Assembly (NCBI RefSeq): GCF_003987145.1
Contig: NZ_PIPL01000001.1
Location: forward strand, 248,001 to 312,000
Length of the DNA: 64,000 nucleotides
Source: Aliidiomarina minuta
GTDB taxonomy: Bacteria > Pseudomonadota > Gammaproteobacteria > Enterobacterales > Alteromonadaceae
Reading direction: 5' to 3'
Within the stretch, counting starts at the first letter, position 1. Every line of letters starts with the position of its first letter. Below the pieces are notes generated by a model. It was not told where the DNA came from. It saw only the letters and a list, made by a program, of their open reading frames with translations, and ran no database searches. Below are positions 35,372-43,689 of the stretch, piece by piece. The translations under genes were made by a program, and so were the position numbers.

Positions 35372-36132
35372 TTCATGAAACTGCCATTATAGAAACAGGG
35401 GCTAAATTAGGGGCTAACGTAGAAGTTGGCCCCTGGACGTTTATTGGCTCTAACGTCGAAATTGGTGATAACTGTAAAATTGGCTCGCACGTGGTTTTGC
35501 GGGGGCCTACCTGGCTGGGTCGTAATAATCAGATTTTCCAGTTTTCCTCAATCGGGGAAGATTGCCAGGACAAAAAGTATGCTGGCGAGGATACGAAGCT
35601 GATTATTGGTGACAATAACGTATTTCGTGAATGCACCACAGTGCACCGAGGGACTGTACAGGATAATCGGCTGACTCAGATAGGCGATGGTAATCTGTTT
35701 ATGGCGTATGTGCATGTTGCTCATGATTGCGTGATAGGGAACGACAACATCCTGGCCAATGCAACTACCCTGGCTGGCCATGTTCATGTCGGTGACCAGG
35801 TTATTATGGGTGGCTTTACCGGTGTGCATCAGTTTTGCAAAATAGGCTCCCATGCCTTTACTGCGGTTAACTCCGTCGTGATTCAGGATATTCCACCTTA
35901 CATTATGGCGCAGGGGCATAATGCAGTGCCTCGGGCGATAAATGCTGAAGGCCTGAAGCGACGCAATTTCAGTAAAGAACAGATTCAGAATATTCGCCGA
36001 GCCTTTAAAATTCTTTATCGTAGCGGTTTAACTCTGGACAATGCATTGTCAGAGATACGGGGCATGCAAGCCGAAGAGTTGGATATTATGGTAGATTTTA
36101 TTGACTCCAGCTCGCGTGGAATTATTCGCTAG
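35368..36132 (+). CDS. lpxA: UDP-N-acetylglucosamine acyltransferase
   Basis: A 254-residue beta-helix enzyme that performs the first step of lipid A synthesis. I choose TTG at 35368, which overlaps the fabZ stop as TTGA and has AAGGAA 9 bases upstream; the alternative GTG at 35344 would add eight residues inside fabZ. Conserved features are QFSSIGEDCQD, the catalytic His in HVAHDCVIGND and the HQFCKIG turn. Confidence 0.95.
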   Translation: MIHETAIIETGAKLGANVEVGPWTFIGSNVEIGDNCKIGSHVVLRGPTWLGRNNQIFQFSSIGEDCQDKKYAGEDTKLIIGDNNVFRECTTVHRGTVQDNRLTQIGDGNLFMAYVHVAHDCVIGNDNILANATTLAGHVHVGDQVIMGGFTGVHQFCKIGSHAFTAVNSVVIQDIPPYIMAQGHNAVPRAINAEGLKRRNFSKEQIQNIRRAFKILYRSGLTLDNALSEIRGMQAEELDIMVDFIDSSSRGIIR

Positions 36133-37283
36133 TGAATGAAGAGCAAAAGCCCCTCCGGGTAGCCATTGTGGCCGGAGAATCTTCTGGCGATATTTTAGCT
36201 TCCAGTTTAATGAAAGCCCTCAAAGCCGAGGTTGCGGATATTGATTTTATCGGTGTCGGTGGTCCATTGATGCAGCAGGAAGGCATGCAGTCGCTGTTCG
36301 ATATAGAGCGCTTGTCAGTGATGGGCATAGTGGATGTCGTTAAACAGTTACCTGACTTACTGCAGGCACGTCGTCAGGTTATCGATTATATGCTGGAGCA
36401 ACGTCCGGATGTATTTATTGGTGTCGATGCACCTGACTTCAATATTCCCATAGAACTTAAATTGAAGCAGGCTGGTTTGACGACGGTACATTATGTCAGC
36501 CCTTCAGTCTGGGCATGGCGTCAAAAACGTGTGTTTAAAATTAAGGCTGCAACAAATCAGGTGCTTTGCCTGCTTCCTTTTGAAAAAGCGTTTTACGATA
36601 AATTTGATGTGCCCAGTACTTTTATCGGTCACACTCTGGCAGACGATATCCCTTTGCAGAACTCTGCTCAGCAGGCACGCGAGGCACTTGGGCTCGCACA
36701 CGATAAAACCTATGTGGGTTTACTGCCGGGTAGTCGCCGTACTGAAGTAGGTTTATTGAGCGAGCCGTTTATAAAAGCCGCCTGTCTGATTCAGCAAAGG
36801 TATCCAGAAGCTGAGTTTTTGGTGCCTATGGTTAATCAGGCACGTCGGGAGCAGTTTGAAGCGGCGTTGGCGGAACATGGAGCCGACCTGCAAGTTACTT
36901 TCTTTGAAGGTCGTTCCCGAGAGGTTATGACTGCTTGTGATAGCCTGTTGCTTGCTTCTGGCACAGTGTCTCTGGAAGCTATGTTGCTTAAACGTCCAAT
37001 GGTTGTTGCCTACAAATTCAGCTGGCTGAATTATCAATTATTGCGTAATCTGGTCAAAGTAGAGCATTTTTCTCTTCCTAATCTGCTGGCCGGGGAGGCG
37101 ATGGTACCTGAATTACTGCAACAGCAGGTAACCGCAGAGAGCTTAGCGATGCAGGTTTTTGACCATTTAGAGAATGATCAAAGTGCTTTGCTTGATAAGT
37201 TTTATCAACTGCACCAGCAACTTCAATTAGGTGCCAGCCGCAAAGCCGCAGAAGCGGTATTAAATGTAATTAGTAAGCACTAG
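36132..37283 (+). CDS. lpxB: Lipid-A-disaccharide synthase
   Basis: A 383-residue peripheral membrane glycosyltransferase (GT19) joining two lipid X-derived units. AGESSGDILASSLMKAL (about 14-30), the SPSVWAWRQKRV motif (about 124-135) and LLPGSRRTEV are diagnostic. The start is GTG and shares one base with the lpxA stop. In most relatives rnhB and dnaE follow; here the cluster ends and an AT-rich gap with a new promoter follows. Confidence 0.96.
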   Translation: MNEEQKPLRVAIVAGESSGDILASSLMKALKAEVADIDFIGVGGPLMQQEGMQSLFDIERLSVMGIVDVVKQLPDLLQARRQVIDYMLEQRPDVFIGVDAPDFNIPIELKLKQAGLTTVHYVSPSVWAWRQKRVFKIKAATNQVLCLLPFEKAFYDKFDVPSTFIGHTLADDIPLQNSAQQAREALGLAHDKTYVGLLPGSRRTEVGLLSEPFIKAACLIQQRYPEAEFLVPMVNQARREQFEAALAEHGADLQVTFFEGRSREVMTACDSLLLASGTVSLEAMLLKRPMVVAYKFSWLNYQLLRNLVKVEHFSLPNLLAGEAMVPELLQQQVTAESLAMQVFDHLENDQSALLDKFYQLHQQLQLGASRKAAEAVLNVISKH

Positions 37284-37347
37284 CCTCTCTTCTTTCTAAA
37301 AATCCTTTATTTCTATAAAATAGAATAAAAACCTGCATATTTAACGC

Positions 37348-37376
37348 TTACCATTCCAGATAGTTGACTCTATACT
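37348..37376 (+). promoter_or_regulatory. Putative promoter for the hydroquinone reductase-pirin pair
   Basis: TTACCA (37348-37353), a 17-base spacer and TATACT (37371-37376) lie about 30 bases before the ATG; TTAAGGAG supplies the ribosome site. Confidence 0.4.
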
Positions 37377-37404
37377 TAGGCTAATTCTGATTAAGGAGTA
37401 AATT

Positions 37405-38379
37405 ATGGGCTTATTAGTAGACGGCCAGTGGCACGATCAATGGTACGACACCTCAAAAACAGGTGGTCGTTTTGTGCGTACTGAGGCCCAGTTTCGCAAC
37501 TGGATTACCGAAGATGGAGAAGCAGGACCCGATGGGCAGGAAGGCTTCAAAGCTGAATCAGGGCGCTATCACCTGTATGTCTCCTATGCCTGCCCCTGGG
37601 CGCATCGAACTCTCATATTTCGCCAGCTGAAAGGCCTGACCGAGCATATTTCGTATTCTGCTGTGCAGCCATTAATGTTAGAGAATGGCTGGGAGTTTGG
37701 CAGTGGAGACTTAACAGATCCTTTATTCGGCAGTGATTTTATGCACCAGATATACACTCGGGCGAAAAGCGACTACAGCGGACGAGTAACAGTGCCGGTG
37801 CTTTGGGATAAAAAGCAGGCAACTATTGTCAGTAATGAATCAGCAGAGATCATTCGTATGCTCAATTCTGGCTTCAATAAGCTGACGGGTAATACGGATG
37901 ATTATTATCCAGAATCACTTCACGCAGAGATTAACGAAATTAATGAGTTTGTTTACGATAACGTCAATAACGGTGTCTATAAATGTGGTTTTGCGACTAC
38001 TCAGTCAGCTTACGAAGAAGCATTTGAGTCGTTATTTGCAGCTCTGGATAAACTAGAGCAAAGGTTAGCTGGGCAGCGCTTTTTAGTCGGTTCAACAATC
38101 ACTGAGGCGGATTGGCGTTTATTTACCACTCTGGTCAGGTTTGATGCGGTTTATGTAGGACACTTTAAAGCCAATTTAAAACGTATTCTGGATTACCCCA
38201 ATTTATGGAACTTTGTGCGTGACCTTTATCAGCGGCCAGGTGTAGCGCAGACCGTTAACATGCAACATATTAAGAAGCATTATTATGGCAGCCATAAAAC
38301 TATAAACCCGCATGGTGTAGTGCCTGTGGGCCCTGAAGTAGACTTTACGGCACCTCACGATCGGAGGAAATTCAGCTAA
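37405..38379 (+). CDS. Glutathionyl-hydroquinone reductase (omega-like glutathione transferase, YqjG/ECM4 family)
   Basis: A 324-residue protein. The active-site CPWAH has Cys63, the same position as E. coli YqjG. The N-terminal thioredoxin-like domain with VPVLWD and SNESAEIIRMLN is followed by an all-helical domain. These enzymes remove glutathione from glutathionyl-hydroquinones. The ATG of the pirin gene overlaps its stop (TAATG), so the two are cotranscribed; both act on aromatic quinol or flavonoid-type compounds, which may be a shared role. Confidence 0.9.
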   Translation: MGLLVDGQWHDQWYDTSKTGGRFVRTEAQFRNWITEDGEAGPDGQEGFKAESGRYHLYVSYACPWAHRTLIFRQLKGLTEHISYSAVQPLMLENGWEFGSGDLTDPLFGSDFMHQIYTRAKSDYSGRVTVPVLWDKKQATIVSNESAEIIRMLNSGFNKLTGNTDDYYPESLHAEINEINEFVYDNVNNGVYKCGFATTQSAYEEAFESLFAALDKLEQRLAGQRFLVGSTITEADWRLFTTLVRFDAVYVGHFKANLKRILDYPNLWNFVRDLYQRPGVAQTVNMQHIKKHYYGSHKTINPHGVVPVGPEVDFTAPHDRRKFS

Positions 38380-39209
38380 TGAGTGAAGCAATTATTCAGC
38401 GTCGAGTACGAGGCATGCCAGCTCAGGATGGAGCCGGTGTAAAATTAAGTCGGGTAATAAACCAGCCGTCTTATAAACATCAGGATCCTTTCTTGATGCT
38501 GGACGAGTTTAAATCCGATAATCCGGATGACTATATTGCTGGCTTTCCGCCACATCCACATCGCGGCTTTTGCACTTTAACCTACATGCTGGAAGGCTGT
38601 ATGGCGCATAAAGATTCGCAGGGAAACACCGGTGAAGTAGGGCCGGGTGGACTGCAGTGGATGAAAGCAGCCCGAGGCATGATTCATTCAGAAATGCCGA
38701 AACAAAAAGACGGTATGATGTGGGGTTTTCAGCTTTGGATTAATCTGCCCGCGGCAGAAAAAATGAGCGACCCAGCCTACGCTGACATCATGGGTGATGA
38801 AGTGCCTGTGGTTAATCATGATGCTGGCCAGGTGCGCGTGCTTGCTGGTAACTATGAAGATAAAACCGGGCCTGTGAATGCTCCTGGCCGGGACTTTTTG
38901 TTTCTCGACTTTCGTTTTACTGAAAGCGGCCAGTTAAAGCTCGCAACACAAGGCCAGAAAACCCGTCTGGCGTACCTTTATCAGGGCGAGTTACGAATCG
39001 GTGAGCAAACTCTGCATGCCGGGGAACTCGTGGAATTGTCAGCAGAAGGTGACTTGAACCTAAGAGCACAGAAAGGTGCCGGTTTAATTTTGCTAGCTGC
39101 GGAGCCTATTGCTGAGCCGATAGCCCAGTATGGACCTTTTGTGATGAATACTGAGCAGGAATTGCAGCAAGCCTTTGCTGATTATCAAAGTGGTCGTTTA
39201 ACCGCTTGA
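38379..39209 (+). CDS. Pirin family protein
   Basis: A 276-residue bicupin. The metal-binding residues of pirins are present: H59 and H61 in PPHPHRG, H103 and E105 in MIHSEMP. Bacterial relatives such as YhhW have quercetin 2,3-dioxygenase activity, and others affect central metabolism. The C-terminal cupin starts at about residue 150. It shares an overlapping start with the upstream hydroquinone reductase. Confidence 0.88.
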   Translation: MSEAIIQRRVRGMPAQDGAGVKLSRVINQPSYKHQDPFLMLDEFKSDNPDDYIAGFPPHPHRGFCTLTYMLEGCMAHKDSQGNTGEVGPGGLQWMKAARGMIHSEMPKQKDGMMWGFQLWINLPAAEKMSDPAYADIMGDEVPVVNHDAGQVRVLAGNYEDKTGPVNAPGRDFLFLDFRFTESGQLKLATQGQKTRLAYLYQGELRIGEQTLHAGELVELSAEGDLNLRAQKGAGLILLAAEPIAEPIAQYGPFVMNTEQELQQAFADYQSGRLTA

Positions 39210-39215
39210 ATGAGT

Positions 39216-39245
39216 CCAGAGCGTCTGCAGCTGCAGGCGCTCTGG
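39216..39245. terminator. Long hairpin between convergent pirin and REC-TPR genes
   Basis: A 30-base near-perfect palindrome (CCAGAGCG arms around CTGCAGCTGCAG, one T-G pair) fills the gap exactly up to the stop codon of the minus-strand gene. Neither side has a T tract, so it may be a barrier or processing hairpin more than a classic terminator. Confidence 0.4.
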
Positions 39246-40889
39246 TTAGAGTGTACCCTGTATGGCAGTAAAGTCAGATTTCAATTGTTCATAACGAGCG
39301 TGATGCGACTTTGGCAGCGTCAGGCCTTCAATAACTTTGAAGCTGCGCTTGCAGCCATCGACCAGGTATTGGTGCGGGGCTTCCGTGTTACCTAGTATCT
39401 TAATCGCTGCCTGAATATAATTAAGTGCTACGCCGCTATTCATAGGTGCCATTTTTAAAGCTTCGTCGAAATGCTGAATCGCTTCTCCGAAATCACCTTT
39501 GGTGTAACTTTTAATGCCTTGTTTATTGGACTTCATAAAAGCTTCATGTTGATCTTCTGAGGCGGTTAAACGGCTTTGCAGTAATTTTTGATTGTAATTA
39601 TCTAACTGCTGACTTTTCTGTTGCTGGCGTATCAATGCATGAGCCCTTTCAAATTCACCAATATCAAGGAAAGCAACCGCAATATCGGGCGCTATTTCCC
39701 GGGCTATATCAGCATTATTCTGAATAAAGTCACCAGCCACTGTATTCAGGTAAGCCTGGGCCTGAGTATAACGACCGTTGAAGGCTTCAATTCTCGCCAG
39801 AAAGGCGTTTTCCAGCTGAGGATAACTGAGTTTGGAGTTATTAAAGCTGTCATCCTGGCGTGCGCGTTGCAATGCGAGTGACGCTTCCTGCTGGTATTTA
39901 TTGATTTCCAGCCTTGATTCACTGTGTTCGGCGGCGTCCAGAATGCTGCGAATATAGTTGCACAGATGTTTAGGGTGGCGATATACGGATTTACGGCTGA
40001 TATCCAATACATTAAACATCGCTTGTTTTGCCAGTTCAAACTGTTCGCCATCCCGGGCCAGCTCACTCATATATAGCTGGCGAGCCATTGAAAAAGGAGC
40101 CAAAGTAACGGCTTTGCGTCCAGCTTCAAGTGCTTTTATTGGTTGTTCATCGCCTTCCAGTGCACGGGCTAAGACGTCATATGCCTCAACAGCATTGGGC
40201 GTTGAACGAATAACTTCATGACACAATTCAATGGATTCCGGGTAATCGCCCTGGGCAAATTTTACTTTAGCCAGCGCTAGCACACCCCAACTGAAACGCT
40301 GTTCGTCTAACAGTTCCCGTACCGCTTTTTCTGCCGGCTCAAGCTTACCAAGCTTCAGGTATAGTTCAGATAAGAGCTGGCGACAGTAATTACGATAGCG
40401 GCCTTCTTCTTCGATATGAGCCCGGCAGGCTTTGATACAGGCCTGATACTCCTTGTCGTACATGGTTTGGTAGACTTTGGCGATGCTGGCTCTTTTCTGA
40501 AAGCTTCTTTTTAATCGAGTGCGCAGCACACCAATGGAAAAGGGTTTCATTAAGTAATCGTCGGGCTGCAGTTCAATTGCACTGAGCACCATAGGGCGGG
40601 TGCTTTCACCTGTAATTATAAAAAATAAGCCATTGGGGTGTAGCAGATCACGTACGCGCATTTCTTCCAGTACCTGACGGCCGTTTTTACCTCGTCCCAG
40701 GTTGTAATCAACCAGTAGAATATCAAAACCATGGCGGTTGTGAGAGGCAACACCTGCTTCCCCGGTTGCGACTGCAGTGATATCTCTCGCCCCCAGCTGT
40801 GACAGCAGTCCCTTTAGCATAATCTGAAAAGGTTTCTGGTCATCAATGATAAGAATTTTCTTATCCGCCAGGTTAAGTTGGTCAGTCAT
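39246..40889 (-). CDS. Response regulator with REC domain and TPR repeats
   Basis: A 547-residue protein. Residues 1-130 are a receiver domain with acidic pair D16-D17, phospho-acceptor D61 (LLVDYNLG), a Thr in FIITGES and Lys in LMKPFS. From about 145 to 530 it is all helical with TPR-like pairs (LYLKLGKLEPAEKAV, KFAQGDYPESIELCHEVI, YTKGDFGEAIQHFDEAL). No DNA-binding or enzymatic output domain is visible, so phosphorylation probably controls a protein interaction. Similar REC-TPR proteins occur in Vibrio and Shewanella. No sensor kinase is nearby. Confidence 0.88.
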   Translation of the reverse strand: MTDQLNLADKKILIIDDQKPFQIMLKGLLSQLGARDITAVATGEAGVASHNRHGFDILLVDYNLGRGKNGRQVLEEMRVRDLLHPNGLFFIITGESTRPMVLSAIELQPDDYLMKPFSIGVLRTRLKRSFQKRASIAKVYQTMYDKEYQACIKACRAHIEEEGRYRNYCRQLLSELYLKLGKLEPAEKAVRELLDEQRFSWGVLALAKVKFAQGDYPESIELCHEVIRSTPNAVEAYDVLARALEGDEQPIKALEAGRKAVTLAPFSMARQLYMSELARDGEQFELAKQAMFNVLDISRKSVYRHPKHLCNYIRSILDAAEHSESRLEINKYQQEASLALQRARQDDSFNNSKLSYPQLENAFLARIEAFNGRYTQAQAYLNTVAGDFIQNNADIAREIAPDIAVAFLDIGEFERAHALIRQQQKSQQLDNYNQKLLQSRLTASEDQHEAFMKSNKQGIKSYTKGDFGEAIQHFDEALKMAPMNSGVALNYIQAAIKILGNTEAPHQYLVDGCKRSFKVIEGLTLPKSHHARYEQLKSDFTAIQGTL

Positions 40890-40994
40890 TGTTTATTTAT
40901 ATCTCAGAGTCACCGATGTTATCTGGTCAGCATAAAGCAGGCCAGACCGAATGCCAACAGAGAATAAAGTTAATGTTTTCGTCGCAAAGCCGAT

Positions 40995-41510
40995 ATGAAT
41001 TGCATGGACGCAGCTAACAACACACAACAAACCAGCCCGGCAGAGTGGATTCAGCACGAGATTCCGCTGGGTAAACATCTGTCAGAAGCTTTTCAAAGTG
41101 GTCGCCGGGCTGATTTTAGTTATTTGTTGTCGTTGCTTAGTACCAATGCTACTGAAAGTGGCTTTGCCCGCTTGCAGCGTGCCCCACAGCCAGACCAGAA
41201 GTGGCAGCCGCCTTTTGCCAGCGCACCTCCGCAGCCTTTGGGAGCCAGCAACTCGGACTGGCAGCGCAATCCTTCCAAAGCCATACATGACAGTTTTACC
41301 AGCTGGCGACTACTAAATGCTTTACAGCCAGAAGCCTTACATTTGCATAATGACAGTAAAGCCCTGGCGGGAGCAGTGCGAGACAATTGCTCTGGTTTCG
41401 TGCGTGCACGCTGGGCTGATAGAGAGTCGGCTGAAAATCTGCAGACTGAGGAAGCCGGACTGGTTGATATTATTGATAACCTGCGGGGCGTTGATCGCAG
41501 CGCAGCGTGA
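40995..41510 (+). CDS. VC2046/SO_2500-like conserved hypothetical protein
   Basis: A 171-residue protein with no recognisable domain. The stretch LSEAFQSGRRADFSYLLSLLS (about residues 27-47) resembles the conserved N-terminal part of the VC2046/SO_2500 family; the C-terminal half with AGAVRDNCSGFVRARWADRESAENLQ is charged. Composition and the lack of a better ORF on either strand support a real gene, but my family call is from memory of that motif. Start could be ATG 40995 or 41004. It is divergent from the REC-TPR gene. Confidence 0.6.
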   Translation: MNCMDAANNTQQTSPAEWIQHEIPLGKHLSEAFQSGRRADFSYLLSLLSTNATESGFARLQRAPQPDQKWQPPFASAPPQPLGASNSDWQRNPSKAIHDSFTSWRLLNALQPEALHLHNDSKALAGAVRDNCSGFVRARWADRESAENLQTEEAGLVDIIDNLRGVDRSAA

Positions 41511-41555
41511 TTGAACTAACCTTCCTCGCTGAGCTATAGTTAACCTCTTAACTAT
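41511..41555 (+). promoter_or_regulatory. ogt promoter with overlapping operator-like inverted repeat
   Basis: TTGAAC (41511-41516), an 18-base spacer and TATAGT (41535-41540) form a good sigma-70 promoter. A perfect inverted repeat, ATAGTTAA-CCTC-TTAACTAT (41536-41555), covers the -10 and the expected start, the position of a repressor operator. Confidence 0.55.
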
Positions 41556-41574
41556 CCAGCAGGCTTCCACACCT

Positions 41575-42042
41575 ATGAACTTGACCATAATTCCTTTCGC
41601 AGATTTACAGCTCAGTATCTGGTTTTCAGATACTGAGCTGTACGCGTCTTCGTTAGCCTTATCCTCCGGTCAATTTAAACCTGTTGTGCATCCGTTGATT
41701 GACAGAGTGCAGGAGCAGCTGGGTACTTACTTGCGGCAGTCTGACTATTCTTTTGATCTGCCTTTAGCTCCTGAAGGAACCGATTTCCAATGCTGGGTGT
41801 GGCAGCAAATGTCGGCTATTCCTGCCGGCCAGGTACGCACTTATGGTGAGATCGCAAAACTCAGGAATAGCGCTGCGCGGGCAGTAGGTGGAGCCTGTCG
41901 GGCAAATCCCTTGCCTCTGTTTATTCCCTGCCATCGCATTGTCAGTCGTTCAGGTATTGGTGGTTACTCAGGGCAATGGCAGGAGGGCGAGCGCATAGAT
42001 GTGAAGCGTTGGTTATTAACCCACGAGGGAGCGGTCTCTTGA
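41575..42042 (+). CDS. ogt: Methylated-DNA-protein-cysteine methyltransferase (Ogt type)
   Basis: A 155-residue suicide repair protein that takes alkyl groups from O6-alkylguanine in DNA. The active site PCHRIV has Cys119, preceded by RAVGGACRANPLPLFI, the helix-turn-helix and Asn-hinge motif. There is no Ada-type N-terminal domain. xerD starts inside its stop codon region (TTGA), so the two genes are coupled. Confidence 0.93.
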   Translation: MNLTIIPFADLQLSIWFSDTELYASSLALSSGQFKPVVHPLIDRVQEQLGTYLRQSDYSFDLPLAPEGTDFQCWVWQQMSAIPAGQVRTYGEIAKLRNSAARAVGGACRANPLPLFIPCHRIVSRSGIGGYSGQWQEGERIDVKRWLLTHEGAVS

Positions 42043-42935
42043 GCATCGAGTCTATGCGTGCACGTGTTGATGAATTCCTGGATGATTTCTGGCTGCATCA
42101 GAGCGTCAGTGAGCACACTTTGTCAGCTTATCGCAGTGACCTGAATAAATTTATAAAGTGGCTGCAACCTCAGGGGGAAGATATTTGTCAGGTTTCCGGT
42201 CAGCTACTGGAAAACTACTTATTTGACTGCCATAAGAAAGGCATCAGTCAGCGCAGTAATGCTCGTTTTTTAAGTTCAGCACGAAAATTCTATCGTTATC
42301 TTATACATATTCAGGTGCGCGAAGAAGATCCCTGCGCCCACTTACGCACGCCTAAGCAGCTGCAGAATTTACCCAAAAGTCTGAATGAGCAAGATGTTGA
42401 AGCTTTGCTGGCCGCTCCTGATGTCACTAGCGCTCTGGGTCTGCGTGACCGTTGTATGCTGGAAGTTCTCTATGCAACCGGCTTGCGAGTCAGTGAACTT
42501 ATTGCCTTGACATATAGTCAGTTGAATACCCGTCAGGGACTGGTGCGAGTTACGGGTAAAGGGAATAAAGAGCGTCTCGTGCCCTTAGGCGAAGAAGCGC
42601 TGGACTGGCTGGAGCGCTACCTGAAAGAGGCCCGGGCTGAATTTATCCGGCAGTCGACGGACCTTATTTTTTTATCCAACCGGGGAACTATGATGACCCG
42701 ACAGACCTTCTGGCATCGTATTAAGCAACACGCGTTACAGGCAGGCCTGAATTCAGAGTTGTCTCCGCATACATTGCGCCATGCTTTTGCTACTCATTTA
42801 CTGAATCACGGTGCCGACTTACGGGCTTTACAAATGCTGCTTGGGCATAGTGATATAGCTACCACTCAGATATATACCCATGTGGCTCGTGCTCGTTTGC
42901 AGGTATTGCATGAGCAGCATCATCCACGTGGTTAG
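42039..42935 (+). CDS. xerD: Tyrosine recombinase XerD
   Basis: A 298-residue recombinase that, with XerC, resolves chromosome dimers at dif. I choose TTG at 42039 (MSIESMRARVDEFLDDF), which overlaps the ogt stop and gives exactly the E. coli XerD length; the open frame from 41976 would run inside ogt. Catalytic residues are seen in TGLRVSEL (Arg), HTLRHAFATH (His, Arg), LLGHSDIATTQIYTH (His and nucleophilic Tyr). It precedes dsbC and recJ, as in E. coli. Confidence 0.95.
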   Translation: MSIESMRARVDEFLDDFWLHQSVSEHTLSAYRSDLNKFIKWLQPQGEDICQVSGQLLENYLFDCHKKGISQRSNARFLSSARKFYRYLIHIQVREEDPCAHLRTPKQLQNLPKSLNEQDVEALLAAPDVTSALGLRDRCMLEVLYATGLRVSELIALTYSQLNTRQGLVRVTGKGNKERLVPLGEEALDWLERYLKEARAEFIRQSTDLIFLSNRGTMMTRQTFWHRIKQHALQAGLNSELSPHTLRHAFATHLLNHGADLRALQMLLGHSDIATTQIYTHVARARLQVLHEQHHPRG

Positions 42936-42973
42936 TATATAATGCCGTTGAATTTATATTTAAGGAGTTTGTT

Positions 42974-43675
42974 GTGCGAATAAGCGCGTTGTTAATGATG
43001 TTAGCCTTTTCTGTTCAGGTAGCTTTCGCCAGTGATGAAACCGCTAAGGTGGAAGCTAATATTAACGCTTTAGGTTTGCAGGTCGAATCTATATCTGAAT
43101 CTCCCCTGAACGACTTCCACGAAGTGGTTACCAACCAGGGCTTATTTTATGCCTCAAAGGATGGACAACATCTTTTTGCCGGTCAGCTGTTTAATATCGA
43201 AGGTGAGGTCAGTAACCTGACCGAAGTTGCTCAGGCGCGACTGCGGCTTGACAAGCTGGCGACCATTGAAGATGAAATGATAGTTTTTGCAGCGCCTGAT
43301 GAGCAGCACCGTATTACGGTTTTTACTGACCACACCTGTGGTTATTGTCGTAGTCTGCACAACGCAATGAACGATTATCACGCGGCGGGTATTAGCGTTC
43401 AGTATGCGGCATTTCCCCGCGCGGGAGTCGGCTCCGATGGCGCCCGTGATTTAACCTCAATCTGGTGTGCCGATGATCAGCACCATGCAATTGATAGTGC
43501 TAAAGCAGGTAATCAGGCGATACCCGCTGAATGCGGCTTTGATGTAGAAAAACACCTTAATATGGGCCGTCAACTGGGGGTTACCGGTACCCCGGCAATC
43601 ATTCTGGAAGATGGCCGTCTGTTGTCTGGATTTCGGCCAGCGGCGGCAGTGTTGTCTGAAATTAACAACCAGTAG
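42974..43675 (+). CDS. dsbC: Periplasmic disulphide isomerase DsbC
   Basis: A 233-residue protein with a signal peptide (about 1-19, AFA-S), an N-terminal dimerisation domain (about 22-80) and a thioredoxin domain with the active-site CGYC at residues 122-125 and the cis-proline loop TGTPAI. It reshuffles wrong disulphides in the periplasm. The start is GTG with AAGGAG 6 bases upstream. A perfect TATAAT (42938-42943) suggests its own promoter, though the -35 is weak. Confidence 0.94.
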   Translation: MRISALLMMLAFSVQVAFASDETAKVEANINALGLQVESISESPLNDFHEVVTNQGLFYASKDGQHLFAGQLFNIEGEVSNLTEVAQARLRLDKLATIEDEMIVFAAPDEQHRITVFTDHTCGYCRSLHNAMNDYHAAGISVQYAAFPRAGVGSDGARDLTSIWCADDQHHAIDSAKAGNQAIPAECGFDVEKHLNMGRQLGVTGTPAIILEDGRLLSGFRPAAAVLSEINNQ

Positions 43676-43689
43676 CAGGACATTTTTCA

